From NCBI GenBank assembly GCA_947497085.1, contig CANMFE010000003.1, positions 369,940-433,939 on the forward strand: a DNA stretch of 64,000 nt, written 5' to 3'. Below are positions 7,407 through 15,057 of the stretch, piece by piece. Position numbers and translations under genes: made by a program. Under the pieces are notes generated by a model, which saw only the letters and a program-made list of their open reading frames with translations, had not been told where the DNA came from and ran no database searches. Position 1 is the first letter of the stretch; every line of letters begins with the position of its first letter. This DNA comes from an uncultured Sphingomonadaceae bacterium (GTDB taxonomy: Bacteria > Pseudomonadota > Alphaproteobacteria > Sphingomonadales > Sphingomonadaceae).

Positions 7407-8969
7407 ATGACCAACGAACGCCGCACCTTCGCCATTATCTCGCACCCCGATGCGGGTAAGACGACGCTGACTGAAAAACTGTTGCTGCAGGGCGGCGCAA
7501 TCCATCTGGCGGGCGAGGTCAAAGCGCGCGGCGCGGCGCGGCGGGCGCGGTCGGACTGGATGAAGATCGAGCAGCAGCGCGGGATTTCGGTGACTTCAAG
7601 TGTGATGACGTTCGAAAGAAACGGTATCACCTTCAATCTGCTCGACACTCCGGGGCACGAGGATTTTTCAGAGGATACCTATCGCACGCTCACCGCCGTT
7701 GACAGCGCGATCATGGTGATTGACGCTGCCAAGGGCATCGAGCCGCAGACACGCAAACTGTTTGAGGTATGCCGCCTGCGCTCGGTGCCGATCATCACCT
7801 TTATCAACAAGGTGGACCGGGAGGGCCGTGACCCGTTCGAACTGATGGACGAAGTCGCCGACATGCTGGCGCTCGACGTGACCCCCATGGGCTGGCCCAC
7901 TGGCATGGGCGGGCAGTTTGAGGGCATTTATGATTTTGCGACCGACACGCTGGCGCAGCCTACGGGCGCGAGCAAAGAGTATCTCGGCGATGCGAAGCAA
8001 TTTGCCGGGCTGGATGACCCGAAGCTGTCAGATGTGCTGTCCGAAGGCGCGCTCCAGCGTCTGACTGAGGAAGGGGAACTCGCCAAGGAAGGCTATATGC
8101 CGTTCGATCTGGAAGCGTACCGCAGCGGCGACCTGACGCCCGTATATTTCGGCTCTGCGCTGAAGGAATTCGGCATCGTGCCGCTGATCAATGCGATTGC
8201 ATCACACGCACCGCCGCCGCGCCCGCAGCCTGCCGAGCCGGAAGAAATTCAGCCGGGCCGCAAGGATGTGACCGGGTTTATATTCAAGGTACAGGCCAAT
8301 ATGGACCCGATGCACCGCGACCGCATCGCCTTTATGCGCCTATGTTCCGGCACATTCAAACGCGGCATGAAGCTGACACCAAGCGGACATGGCAAGCCCA
8401 TTGCCATCCATTCGCCGATCCTGTTTTTCGCACAGGACCGCGAAATTGCCGACAATGCGCATCCGGGCGATATTATCGGTATTCCCAACCATGGTACGCT
8501 GCGCGTGGGCGACACATTGTCGGAGAAGAACGATGTGCGCATCACAGGCTTGCCGAACTTTGCACCCGAAATTTTGCGGCGTGTTATTCTGAAAGACCCG
8601 ACCAAGACCAAACAGCTGCGTAAGGCACTTGATGACCTTTCCGAAGAGGGCGTGATTCAGGTTTTCTATCCCGAAATTGGCGGGCAGTGGATTATCGGCG
8701 TGGTCGGTCAGTTACAGCTCGAAGTGCTGATCTCCCGGCTATCAGCCGAGTATAAAGTCGAGGCGATGCTCGAACAGGCGCCCTTTGAAACCGCCCGCTG
8801 GCTCTCGGGCGATGATGCCGTGCTGGATGCCTTTAGCCGCATCAGCCAGGCGAACCTTGCCAAGGACCGGGATGGCGACATGGTATTTCTCGCAAAATCG
8901 GCATGGGATGTGAGCTATCAGGAAGAGAAAAACCCGGAAATAAAATTCAGCGCCACGAAAGAGCGGTAA
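7407..8969 (+). CDS. prfC: Peptide chain release factor 3
   Basis: A translational GTPase of 520 residues that removes RF1/RF2 from the ribosome after peptide release. The G domain has the P-loop SHPDAGKTTLTEK, the switch I region RGISVTSSVM, DTPGHEDFSEDTYRTL (the EDT distinguishes RF3 from EF-G) and NKVDREGRDP. The EF-Tu-like domain 2 and the C-terminal RF3 domain are complete. The ATG at 7407 (MTNERRTFAI) starts the conserved N-terminus; the frame extends 13 codons further upstream without homology. It follows the AT-rich Fic island and ends 8 bp from the convergent TonB receptor gene. Confidence 0.96.
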   Translation: MTNERRTFAIISHPDAGKTTLTEKLLLQGGAIHLAGEVKARGAARRARSDWMKIEQQRGISVTSSVMTFERNGITFNLLDTPGHEDFSEDTYRTLTAVDSAIMVIDAAKGIEPQTRKLFEVCRLRSVPIITFINKVDREGRDPFELMDEVADMLALDVTPMGWPTGMGGQFEGIYDFATDTLAQPTGASKEYLGDAKQFAGLDDPKLSDVLSEGALQRLTEEGELAKEGYMPFDLEAYRSGDLTPVYFGSALKEFGIVPLINAIASHAPPPRPQPAEPEEIQPGRKDVTGFIFKVQANMDPMHRDRIAFMRLCSGTFKRGMKLTPSGHGKPIAIHSPILFFAQDREIADNAHPGDIIGIPNHGTLRVGDTLSEKNDVRITGLPNFAPEILRRVILKDPTKTKQLRKALDDLSEEGVIQVFYPEIGGQWIIGVVGQLQLEVLISRLSAEYKVEAMLEQAPFETARWLSGDDAVLDAFSRISQANLAKDRDGDMVFLAKSAWDVSYQEEKNPEIKFSATKER

Positions 8970-8977
8970 GCTCCCCG

Positions 8978-11317
8978 CTAGAACTCAAAGCCAGCCGTTA
9001 CAAAAACCTGCCGCGGATTGCCGTAGAAAGCAGTCGCAATGCCTTCGGTACCAAGTGTCGGTGTGAAAGCACCGCCCGCACCGACTGTGCCAAACTGGTA
9101 CCCCGATGTGATATAGCGCTTGTCGAACAGATTCTTGCCATGCAGACCAAGAGAAAAGCGGTCATCGCCAGAAGTCCAGACTAGGCTGGCATCGACCAGC
9201 GCATAGCCGGGCTGATCCAGAAAAATACTCGGCGTTTCGAACTGGTTCGTCTTGCTTTTATAGCTGGCTGTGGTCGCAGCATAAATATCACCGCTGCCTA
9301 CCGGAAGGTTCATCGCCAAAGTGCCCGCCAGTGTCCATTCCGGGGTGTTCTGAATCACCCGCTGGTCAGAAACATCGACGCCGTTGACAATATATTCGCG
9401 GTACTCACCATCAATATAGCCGAGGGTTCCGTTGAAAGTTACGCTGGAGCCAGCTCCGGCAAAACCCTGAGCAAATCGGAAAAATGCTTCTGCTTCAATG
9501 CCTTTGAAGCGTGCTTTAGCCGCATTGGTAGTGACACCGGCAAAACTTTCGAACACACCGTCATTATCGGCGTCAACGCCGACCGAGCCTGGAATCTGTA
9601 CATCCTTGTAATCGCCATAAAAACCGGTCAGCGCGATGCGCGCATCGCCGTCCATGAACGTGCCCTTATAACCCAGCTCATAACTGTCGACGCTTTCCGG
9701 CTGGAACAGGAAAAAATCATATATTTCCTGATAGCTGCGCAGGCCGTCACCATCGGTGTCGGGCGCGATGGTCGCATTGCCGCGGGGGTCGAAACCACCG
9801 CCCTTGAACCCTTCAGAATAGGACGCATAGAACATATGATCAATGCTCGGTTTAAAGCTCACCGAAGCGCGCGGGGTGAAGTCGGTAAATTTCGCCTCGC
9901 CGCTAAAATCGGTGCTGGTGGCAATCGTGACAGCATTACCGCCAAATTGAGGAGACAGGCCAAACAGCTTGGTCTGGCGCAATATGTCCGATGTGCGCCG
10001 GTCGCTGGTATAGCGGCCACCCACCGACAGCGAGACCATGTCGCCAATATCATAGGTGAAATCGCCGAATACCGACCATGTGCTGGTGTCGACATTGCCC
10101 GATGTAAAGGCGTTGAGACCCGGCAGGCTGAGGAACGTGCCCGTGGGGCCAAGGATCACGTCAAACTGCGTCACCGCATTGGCATCAAGATAATAAAAGC
10201 CGACAAGGCCATTTAGCGGGCCGTCATTATAAAGCAACTGGAATTCCTGGCTCAACTGCTCATTCGCGTAGAATGCAGGCACATCGACATCGTCGACCGG
10301 CAGCGCGTCAAAATCGATCGGTGTCGAGCTTTCATCCTTGCGCCATGCACTGATCGAACGGAAAGTCAGCGTATCGCTGAGATCAATTTCGGCCGACATA
10401 GACAGGCCATAGGCCTCAATATCCTGTTCCGGCTGGTTAAGACCCGCACGCGTGTCATAGACTTTGTCCAGCACCGGCGCGCCGGAAATGCGCCCCGGTA
10501 TCAGCCTGTGGCCGTTGCGCGGGTTGGATTTGTCACGGGTATAATCACCGGTGATGCGCACAAAAACCGGTTCGCCATAGCCGCCCAGTTCCACGCTCGC
10601 CCGGCCCGCCCACACATCTTTATTGTAATTTTCAATGCCCAGGTTGAGATTGTCACCAAACCCGCCGCGTGACAGGCGCGCCACCGACCCGCCAACGCGG
10701 ATCAGGTCGCTGATCGGCGCGGACGCGGTTACCACGCCCTCTGCTTGATCATAGGTGCCATAGGTCGCCCGCGCCTTCAGGCTGATTTCCTGTGGCAGAC
10801 GGCGGGTCACATATTTAATCGCACCGCCAATCGTGTTGCGGCCATAAAGCGTGCCCTGCGGCCCGCGCAGCACCTCCACGCGTTCGACATCATAAATGTC
10901 GAGCACAGCGGCCTGCGGGCGGTTGAGATAGACATCATCCAGATACAGCCCCACACCCGCTTCAAAACCTGCAACCGGGTCCTGCTGCCCCACGCCGCGG
11001 ATAAAGGCGGTCAGTGTCGAATTGGTGCCGCGTGACGGCTCCAGCGTCGTGTTGGGCGTGACCTGCGCGATATCGGTAATGTCCACCGCGCCGCTTTTTT
11101 CGAGCTGGTCACCTGAAAATGCCGTGATCGAAATCGGCACATCCTGCAAGCTTTCATCGCGGCGACGCGCGGACACGATAATGACATTGTCATCCTCATT
11201 TGCCTCCGCCTGCGCGTCCCCTGTCTGATCCTGCGCATGCGCGGGCATGGCAGCGGCGAGCGCAATCATGGCGGTGGAAAATAAAGCGGGGCCGAGTGTG
11301 CGTGCAGCGAATTTCAT
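8978..11317 (-). CDS. TonB-dependent outer-membrane receptor
   Basis: A 779-residue outer-membrane receptor of the sphingomonad type. The signal peptide MKFAARTLGPALFSTAMIAL ends near AHA-Q. The plug domain follows (VPISITAFSGDQLEKSG; ERVEVLRGPQGTLYGRNTIGG), then a beta-barrel ending in the terminal phenylalanine of GFEF needed for barrel assembly. The substrate is not evident; relatives take up siderophores, polyphenols or sugars using the proton motive force through TonB. The start at 11317 is chosen for its AGGAGA Shine-Dalgarno and the signal peptide. A well-formed promoter overlapped by a palindrome lies 70-100 bp upstream, and a TetR regulator gene is divergent, so repression by that TetR is likely. 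Confidence 0.93.
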   Translation of the reverse strand: MKFAARTLGPALFSTAMIALAAAMPAHAQDQTGDAQAEANEDDNVIIVSARRRDESLQDVPISITAFSGDQLEKSGAVDITDIAQVTPNTTLEPSRGTNSTLTAFIRGVGQQDPVAGFEAGVGLYLDDVYLNRPQAAVLDIYDVERVEVLRGPQGTLYGRNTIGGAIKYVTRRLPQEISLKARATYGTYDQAEGVVTASAPISDLIRVGGSVARLSRGGFGDNLNLGIENYNKDVWAGRASVELGGYGEPVFVRITGDYTRDKSNPRNGHRLIPGRISGAPVLDKVYDTRAGLNQPEQDIEAYGLSMSAEIDLSDTLTFRSISAWRKDESSTPIDFDALPVDDVDVPAFYANEQLSQEFQLLYNDGPLNGLVGFYYLDANAVTQFDVILGPTGTFLSLPGLNAFTSGNVDTSTWSVFGDFTYDIGDMVSLSVGGRYTSDRRTSDILRQTKLFGLSPQFGGNAVTIATSTDFSGEAKFTDFTPRASVSFKPSIDHMFYASYSEGFKGGGFDPRGNATIAPDTDGDGLRSYQEIYDFFLFQPESVDSYELGYKGTFMDGDARIALTGFYGDYKDVQIPGSVGVDADNDGVFESFAGVTTNAAKARFKGIEAEAFFRFAQGFAGAGSSVTFNGTLGYIDGEYREYIVNGVDVSDQRVIQNTPEWTLAGTLAMNLPVGSGDIYAATTASYKSKTNQFETPSIFLDQPGYALVDASLVWTSGDDRFSLGLHGKNLFDKRYITSGYQFGTVGAGGAFTPTLGTEGIATAFYGNPRQVFVTAGFEF

Positions 11318-11387
11318 CTGGTCTCTCCTGTCATCGGACTTTTTTGAGCAGCGCGCCGTGCGCCGCGAAATCCGGTTCGTGACTCCG

Positions 11388-11416
11388 TCTATAATGAAAG
11401 TTGAACCACCTTTCAA
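11388..11416 (-). promoter_or_regulatory. Promoter for the TonB receptor gene
   Basis: On the minus strand TTGAAA (11411-11416) is separated by exactly 17 bp from TATAGA (11388-11393). The start codon at 11317 gives a leader of about 65 bases. The -35 box lies inside a palindromic operator. Confidence 0.65.
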
Positions 11417-11418
11417 CT
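11399..11418. promoter_or_regulatory. Palindromic operator candidate between the TonB receptor and tetR
   Basis: AGTTGAA and TTCAACT form perfect 7-bp arms around a 6-bp spacer. The site covers the -35 box of the receptor promoter, as expected for a repressor. The divergent TetR at 11650 is the natural candidate to bind it. Confidence 0.55.
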
Positions 11419-11649
11419 ATTTCATTCCCAACAGCGTTTTTTTCGTGTATCCGTAACATGGAAGACACAGGAATACGTGTCCGTAAAGGGCATGAAACCT
11501 GGAGAATCATAAGGTGTTTATCCCTGCCAAGGAACACCCGCCCCGCTCAGGCTGAGCTTGTCGAAGCCTTATGCATGAACGGATGCGGCATTTTCCTGGC
11601 TGGAAAGAATAATAGCCGAATTGCATTGAGGAATCGCAACAGGGAAAGA
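11419..11649. other. Intergenic region with a repeat fragment, upstream of tetR
   Basis: This is the remainder of the 332-bp divergent region. It contains a half-copy of a palindromic repeat at about 11543-11570 (CCGCTCAGGCTGAGCTTGTC then GAAGCCTT), related to the element at 50429-50491. I see no gene in it, although the frame of tetR stays open through it. Confidence 0.5.
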
Positions 11650-12273
11650 ATGGTCAGCGTGGCAAAAACAGATATAAAACAGGAGACTGAGGCGCTCATG
11701 CCGCGCACCGAGCGGGGCCGCAAGACGCTGCGCAAGCTGCTGGATGCCGCGGCGCTGGAATTTGGCGAGAAAGGCTATCACGAAACCTCGATTGTCTCGA
11801 TCACCGCCCGCGCGGGCGTGGCGCTGGGCAGTTTCTACACCTATTTCCCGTCCAAGGATGCCATATTTCGCGGTCTGGTCAGCGACATGTCGGCGCAGGT
11901 CGGCAAACATGCCGCCGCCGCAATGGAGGACGCACCCGACGCACTGTCGCGCGAGCGCATGGCGTTGCAGGGCTTCCTGGAATTCGCATCCGAGCACAAG
12001 GAAATCTACCGGATTATCGACGAGTCCGAATTTGTCGATCCCGGCAGTTATAAAACCCATTACACCACCACCGCCGAACGCATATTGGCGCGCCTCCGCG
12101 CAGGCGCCGAAAGCGGGGAACTGCGCGCAGATGTCAGTGAACTCCACGCCTGGGCGCTGATGGGCATGAACGTGTTTTTGGGGCTGCGCTATGGTGTGTG
12201 GAACGATGATATGGATGCCAGGGACGTGGCAAAGGCGGCCAATGATCTTTTGGCGAGGGGATTGAAGGGGTAA
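11650..12273 (+). CDS. TetR family transcriptional regulator
   Basis: A 207-residue TetR repressor. The N-terminal HTH covers about residues 22-68, with TSIVSITARAGVALGSFYTY as the recognition region followed by FPSKDAIFRGLV. The C-terminal ligand-binding domain is helical. The ATG at 11650 is chosen because of AGGGAA upstream; the frame runs back to 11401 but the added part translates an intergenic repeat. An ATG at 11698 is an alternative. It is divergent from the TonB receptor gene, and a palindrome overlapping that promoter is a likely target. The ligand is unknown. Confidence 0.88.
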   Translation: MVSVAKTDIKQETEALMPRTERGRKTLRKLLDAAALEFGEKGYHETSIVSITARAGVALGSFYTYFPSKDAIFRGLVSDMSAQVGKHAAAAMEDAPDALSRERMALQGFLEFASEHKEIYRIIDESEFVDPGSYKTHYTTTAERILARLRAGAESGELRADVSELHAWALMGMNVFLGLRYGVWNDDMDARDVAKAANDLLARGLKG

Positions 12274-12310
12274 CCATTTTTCATTTCTCAACATCGTCAG
12301 CCCGCGCAAT

Positions 12311-12490
12311 CGTCATTCCAGCGCAATCGGGAATCCAGATAAGCTCACATATGGCAATAGACCCGCAATCCTGACATACCGCCTCATTGATAGGATGCGC
12401 ATCATTTGCGGACTCTGTAGTCTGCCCGCGCCGTTATCTGGACCCCAGCCTTCGCTGGGGTGACATTAAAGAAGGCTGGCGTGACAGATA
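12311..12490. repeat. Cluster of degenerate hairpin repeats before GIY-YIG gene 2
   Basis: A decayed plus-oriented copy lies at 12311-12343 (core CGTCATTCCAGCGCAATCGG). A good minus-oriented copy lies at 12434-12464 (TTATCTGGACCCCAGCCTTC then GCTGGGGTGAC), and a half copy at 12471-12490. These belong to the same family as the repeats immediately flanking the nuclease gene. Nothing else is visible in 12274-12517. Confidence 0.75.
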
Positions 12491-12517
12491 GAGTGTCTAC
12501 ACAGCTTCAAAGCATCC

Positions 12518-12550
12518 CGTCATTCCAGCGAAGGCTGGAATCCAGATAAG
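12518..12550 (+). repeat. Left inverted repeat of GIY-YIG cassette 2
   Basis: A 33-bp repeat starting CGTCATTCCAGCGAAGGCTG and ending GGAATCCAGATAAG. The stem is ATTCCAGC with GCTGGAAT around loop GAAG. It is the inverted partner of 12871-12903. Confidence 0.88.
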
Positions 12551-12572
12551 TTACCAGATAAAGTGCAAAGTC

Positions 12573-12863
12573 ATGAAAAAGGGCTGGATCTATATCATGG
12601 CAAATGACCCGCACGGGACACTTTATATCGGCGTCACATCCAATCTAGCGCAGCGAATATACCAGCACAAAAATGGCCGCGGCTCTGGTTTTTGCAGGAA
12701 GTACGGATTGAACAAGCTGGTATATACCGAGGAATTTGCGAGCATCAGCGAAGCCATTGCACGGGAAAAGGCCATGAAAGCATGGAAACGGCAATGGAAG
12801 CTAAAGCTTATCCGCAGGGATAACCCGGACTGGGGCGATTTATCGGCTGACCTTTTCGCCTGA
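12573..12863 (+). CDS. GIY-YIG family endonuclease, repeat-bracketed
   Basis: A 96-residue GIY-YIG protein related to the one at 2521-2850. It has WIYIMANDPHGTLYIGVTS, the basic helix AQRIYQHKNG, EAIAREKAMKAWKRQWK and NPDWGDL, so the domain looks complete. The ATG at 12573 suits the family N-terminus. It lies 22 bp after one hairpin repeat and 7 bp before an inverted copy, with three more relatives within 300 bp on either side. The flanking repeats differ in sequence from those around the first nuclease gene, as though each protein had its own repeat subtype. No metabolic partner is adjacent. The biological role is unknown. Confidence 0.87.
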   Translation: MKKGWIYIMANDPHGTLYIGVTSNLAQRIYQHKNGRGSGFCRKYGLNKLVYTEEFASISEAIAREKAMKAWKRQWKLKLIRRDNPDWGDLSADLFA

Positions 12864-12870
12864 TTGCACC

Positions 12871-12903
12871 CTTATCTGGACCCCAGCCTTCGCTGGGGTG
12901 ACG
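12871..12903 (-). repeat. Right inverted repeat of GIY-YIG cassette 2
   Basis: The reverse complement of this 33-bp sequence equals the left copy except at four positions: TT and AA in the two stem arms are CC and GG here. The changes are fully compensatory and keep the hairpin. Confidence 0.88.
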
Positions 12904-12933
12904 TATAAAAAATATTCTCGATTTAAAACACTC

Positions 12934-12964
12934 CGTCATTCCAGCGAAGGCTGGAATCCAGATA
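12934..12964 (+). repeat. Additional hairpin repeat after GIY-YIG cassette 2
   Basis: A near-identical copy of 12518-12550 in the same orientation (CGTCATTCCAGCGAAGGCTG and GGAATCCAGATA). From here to the metW stop at 13080 I see no other feature. Confidence 0.85.
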
Positions 12965-13079
12965 TCTTCTCATATGGCGACAGATTTGCTGCTTTGGCTG
13001 GCCGCTTCGTGGATGCGCCTGGACTATTGCAACCCTCGCAGCACAGCCACATCACTCTTAAGGCTCTACGGAAACACCC

Positions 13080-13670
13080 TCACCGCCTCAGCAGAAACAC
13101 CGCATGTTCCGCCATCAGGTTCGCTGCGCCGCGCCCTGTCTGCGTGTCGCCGGAGAGGAACCACTGTCCGTCCTGCTGCAATCCCTTGTCACGGATCAGG
13201 GCGCGGAAATCATCGACCGTGACATGGTGGATATTGGGCGTGTCATACCATTGTTCGGGAATCAGCCGCGTCACCGGCATGCGCCCGCCCACAAGCAGCG
13301 ACAGCCGCACCCGCCAGTGCGCAAAATTGGGGAAGCTCACGAAAGCCTGTCGCCCGATACGCACCAATTCATCCAGCACCAGATCAGGCCGCTTCACCGC
13401 CTGCAATGTCTGGCTGAGTATCACATAGTCGAAACTCTGGTCCGGATAATGGACAAGGTCTTTCAGCGCGTCACCCTGTGCCACGGACAGCCCCCGGGCC
13501 ATGGCGGCGGCCACCTTGGCCGGGTTGATTTCCATGCCCAGCACATCTGCGCTGCGCGCTTCGGCCAGCTCCTGCATCAGCACGCCGCTGCCGCAGCCAA
13601 TATCGAGCACGCGCGCGCCATCGGCCACATGGGCGGCAATGATTTTCTGGTCGGGGCGCAGTTGGGTCAT
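13080..13670 (-). CDS. metW: Methionine biosynthesis protein MetW
   Basis: A 196-residue class I methyltransferase-fold protein. The SAM-binding motif I is VLDIGCGSGVLMQEL (residues 20-34), followed by LGMEIN and the MetW-specific stretches QTLQAVKRPDLVLDELVRIG, FPNFAHWRVRL and WYDTPNIHH. MetW is the usual partner of MetX in alphaproteobacteria and is reported to act with it in methionine synthesis; it is not itself a proven methyltransferase. It is downstream of metX on the same strand, but a two-hairpin repeat element occupies the 118-bp gap. Confidence 0.93.
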   Translation of the reverse strand: MTQLRPDQKIIAAHVADGARVLDIGCGSGVLMQELAEARSADVLGMEINPAKVAAAMARGLSVAQGDALKDLVHYPDQSFDYVILSQTLQAVKRPDLVLDELVRIGRQAFVSFPNFAHWRVRLSLLVGGRMPVTRLIPEQWYDTPNIHHVTVDDFRALIRDKGLQQDGQWFLSGDTQTGRGAANLMAEHAVFLLRR

Positions 13671-13699
13671 TGCGGAATTTTCCTATCCGCCGGGCAAGT

Positions 13700-13768
13700 A
13701 CTCCTGCGAAAGCAGGAGTCCATGGATATGCCCTGCAAGGCCGCTCTGGTTTCCTGCTTTCGCAGGAA
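13700..13768. repeat. Two-hairpin composite repeat between metX and metW
   Basis: Hairpin one is at 13700-13719 (ACTCCTGC, GAAA, GCAGGAGT). Hairpin two, in inverse orientation, is at 13751-13768 (TTCCTGC, TTTC, GCAGGAA). The same architecture occurs at 33927-34008 and 45476-45555, and the cores match the ends of GIY-YIG cassette 1. Confidence 0.85.
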
Positions 13769-13788
13769 TACGGAATGGGCACATCCTG

Positions 13789-14919
13789 TCATACCACCCT
13801 CCCGCCATTCAGGAACCCGCGCATGATCGCCTCCATCTCCGCATTTTCCAACAGGAAAGCATCATGCCCAAAGGGCGATTCCAGTTCGACAAAGCTGGCA
13901 TCCGCACCGGCGGCGTGGAGCGCCTGCAATATGGTGCGCGATTCCGCCGTGGGATAGAGCCAATCGGTGTTGAAGCTGATCAGGCAGAAACGCGTGGAGG
14001 TTCCGGCGAAGGCCTGCGCCAGCAGGCCGCCATGCGCCTCTGACAGGTCGAAATAGTCCATCGCACGGGTGATATAGAGATAGCTGTTCGCGTCAAAGCG
14101 CTCGACAAAGTTGATCCCCTGATGCCGCAAATAGCTTTCAATCTGAAAATCCGCATCAAACCCGAATGTCTTCGCATCACGGTCTTGCAGCCGCCGCCCG
14201 AATTTTTCGGTCAGGCCGGCTTCGGACAGATAGGTGATGTGCGCGGCCATGCGCGCCACCGCCAGGCCCGCCGAAGGTGCGGCACCGCCATCGTCATAAT
14301 ATTCACCGCCCTGCCAATTGGGATCGGCCATGATTGCCTGCCGCCCGACTTCATGAAAGGCGATATTTTGCGCGCTGTGCCGCGATGTCGAGGCGATGAC
14401 CGCGGCCGCGCTGACACGCGCCGGATATTGTGCGACCCAGCTGAGCACCTGCATGCCGCCCATCGATCCGCCAACAACCGCATGCAGCCTGTCTATGCCC
14501 AGATGGTCCAGCAGCATCGCCTGTGCGCGCACCATGTCGGCAATGGTGATGACAGGAAAGTCCATCGCATAGGGCTTGCCGGTCACGGGGCAGATCGAAG
14601 CCGGCCCGGTCGACCCCATGCAGCTGCCCAGCACATTGGCGCAGATAACGTGATAGCGGTCCGTATCAATCGGCTTGCCCGGCCCGACCATGCGCGTCCA
14701 CCAGCCCGGCTTGCCGGTGACAGGGTGGTCGCTCGCCACATATTGGTCGCCGGTCAGCGCATGGCAGATCAGGATGGCATTGCTCTTGTCCGCATTGAGC
14801 GCGCCATGGCTGGCATAGGCTATTTCCACGCCCTCCAGCTGCTTGCCGCAATCGAGTGATAACGGGGAGTCGAGCTTGACAGACTGGCTATGGCGATCGG
14901 CATTTTGCATTGTGCCCAT
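13789..14919 (-). CDS. metX: Homoserine O-acyltransferase MetX
   Basis: A 376-residue alpha/beta-hydrolase-fold acyltransferase that activates homoserine for methionine synthesis. The nucleophile serine lies in [12 protein letters not shown], the aspartate in SFNTDWLYP and the histidine in [18 protein letters not shown] and the [12 protein letters not shown] loop are conserved. Whether it uses acetyl-CoA or succinyl-CoA cannot be told confidently from sequence. Two close ATG codons exist (14919 and 14910). It is probably co-transcribed with metW and divergent from hisC. The upstream leader contains a fold resembling a SAM-II riboswitch, which would fit methionine-pathway control. Confidence 0.94.
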   Translation of the reverse strand: MGTMQNADRHSQSVKLDSPLSLDCGKQLEGVEIAYASHGALNADKSNAILICHALTGDQYVASDHPVTGKPGWWTRMVGPGKPIDTDRYHVICANVLGSCMGSTGPASICPVTGKPYAMDFPVITIADMVRAQAMLLDHLGIDRLHAVVGGSMGGMQVLSWVAQYPARVSAAAVIASTSRHSAQNIAFHEVGRQAIMADPNWQGGEYYDDGGAAPSAGLAVARMAAHITYLSEAGLTEKFGRRLQDRDAKTFGFDADFQIESYLRHQGINFVERFDANSYLYITRAMDYFDLSEAHGGLLAQAFAGTSTRFCLISFNTDWLYPTAESRTILQALHAAGADASFVELESPFGHDAFLLENAEMEAIMRGFLNGGRVV

Positions 14920-14924
14920 GGCGC

Positions 14925-14979
14925 TATTCCGCCTTGCATGGCGCTGTCAATGCAAAGCTTGCATCCAAATCACAGCCCC
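14925..14979 (-). promoter_or_regulatory. Possible SAM-II-like leader of metX
   Basis: On the minus strand the leader reads GGGGCTGTGATTTGGATGCA, then a stretch closing with ACAGC, then CATGCAAGGCGG before the start. GCTGT/ACAGC could form P1, the GTGATTTG string resembles the SAM-II consensus, and TTGCAT in the loop could pair with ATGCAA downstream to make a pseudoknot. The usual downstream UAAA strings are missing, so this is a weak candidate. Confidence 0.25.
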
Positions 14980-14994
14980 GCTCACCCTGAGCGG
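14978..14994. repeat. Short hairpin repeat fragment between metX and hisC
   Basis: CCGCTCA and TGAGCGG form perfect 7-bp arms with a CCC loop. The left half matches the start of the repeat at 50429-50491, so it is probably a truncated member of that family. Confidence 0.7.
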
Positions 14995-15057
14995 ATGTTG
15001 CGCCTGGTGGCAATAGTTCTTTGCATAGCGCAGTGCGCAGCGCTAAAGCCCCTGATT

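Noticed and set aside
11401..11649. Extended N-terminus of the TetR at 11650
   Set aside because: The added 83 residues translate an operator, promoter and repeat fragment (PAQAELVEAL), none similar to TetR proteins.
12311..12964. Could the repeated 30-35 bp sequences be a CRISPR array?
   Set aside because: Spacing is irregular (about 70-320 bp), orientation alternates, each repeat is a hairpin with conserved loop, and no cas gene is present. They flank a GIY-YIG gene instead.
12898..13428. Open frame antisense to metW
   Set aside because: It starts in a repeat and overlaps the certain metW gene; the sequence is low-complexity and non-conserved.
14890..15057. Extended N-terminus of HisC
   Set aside because: It overlaps metX antisense and the metX leader; family similarity starts after 15058.
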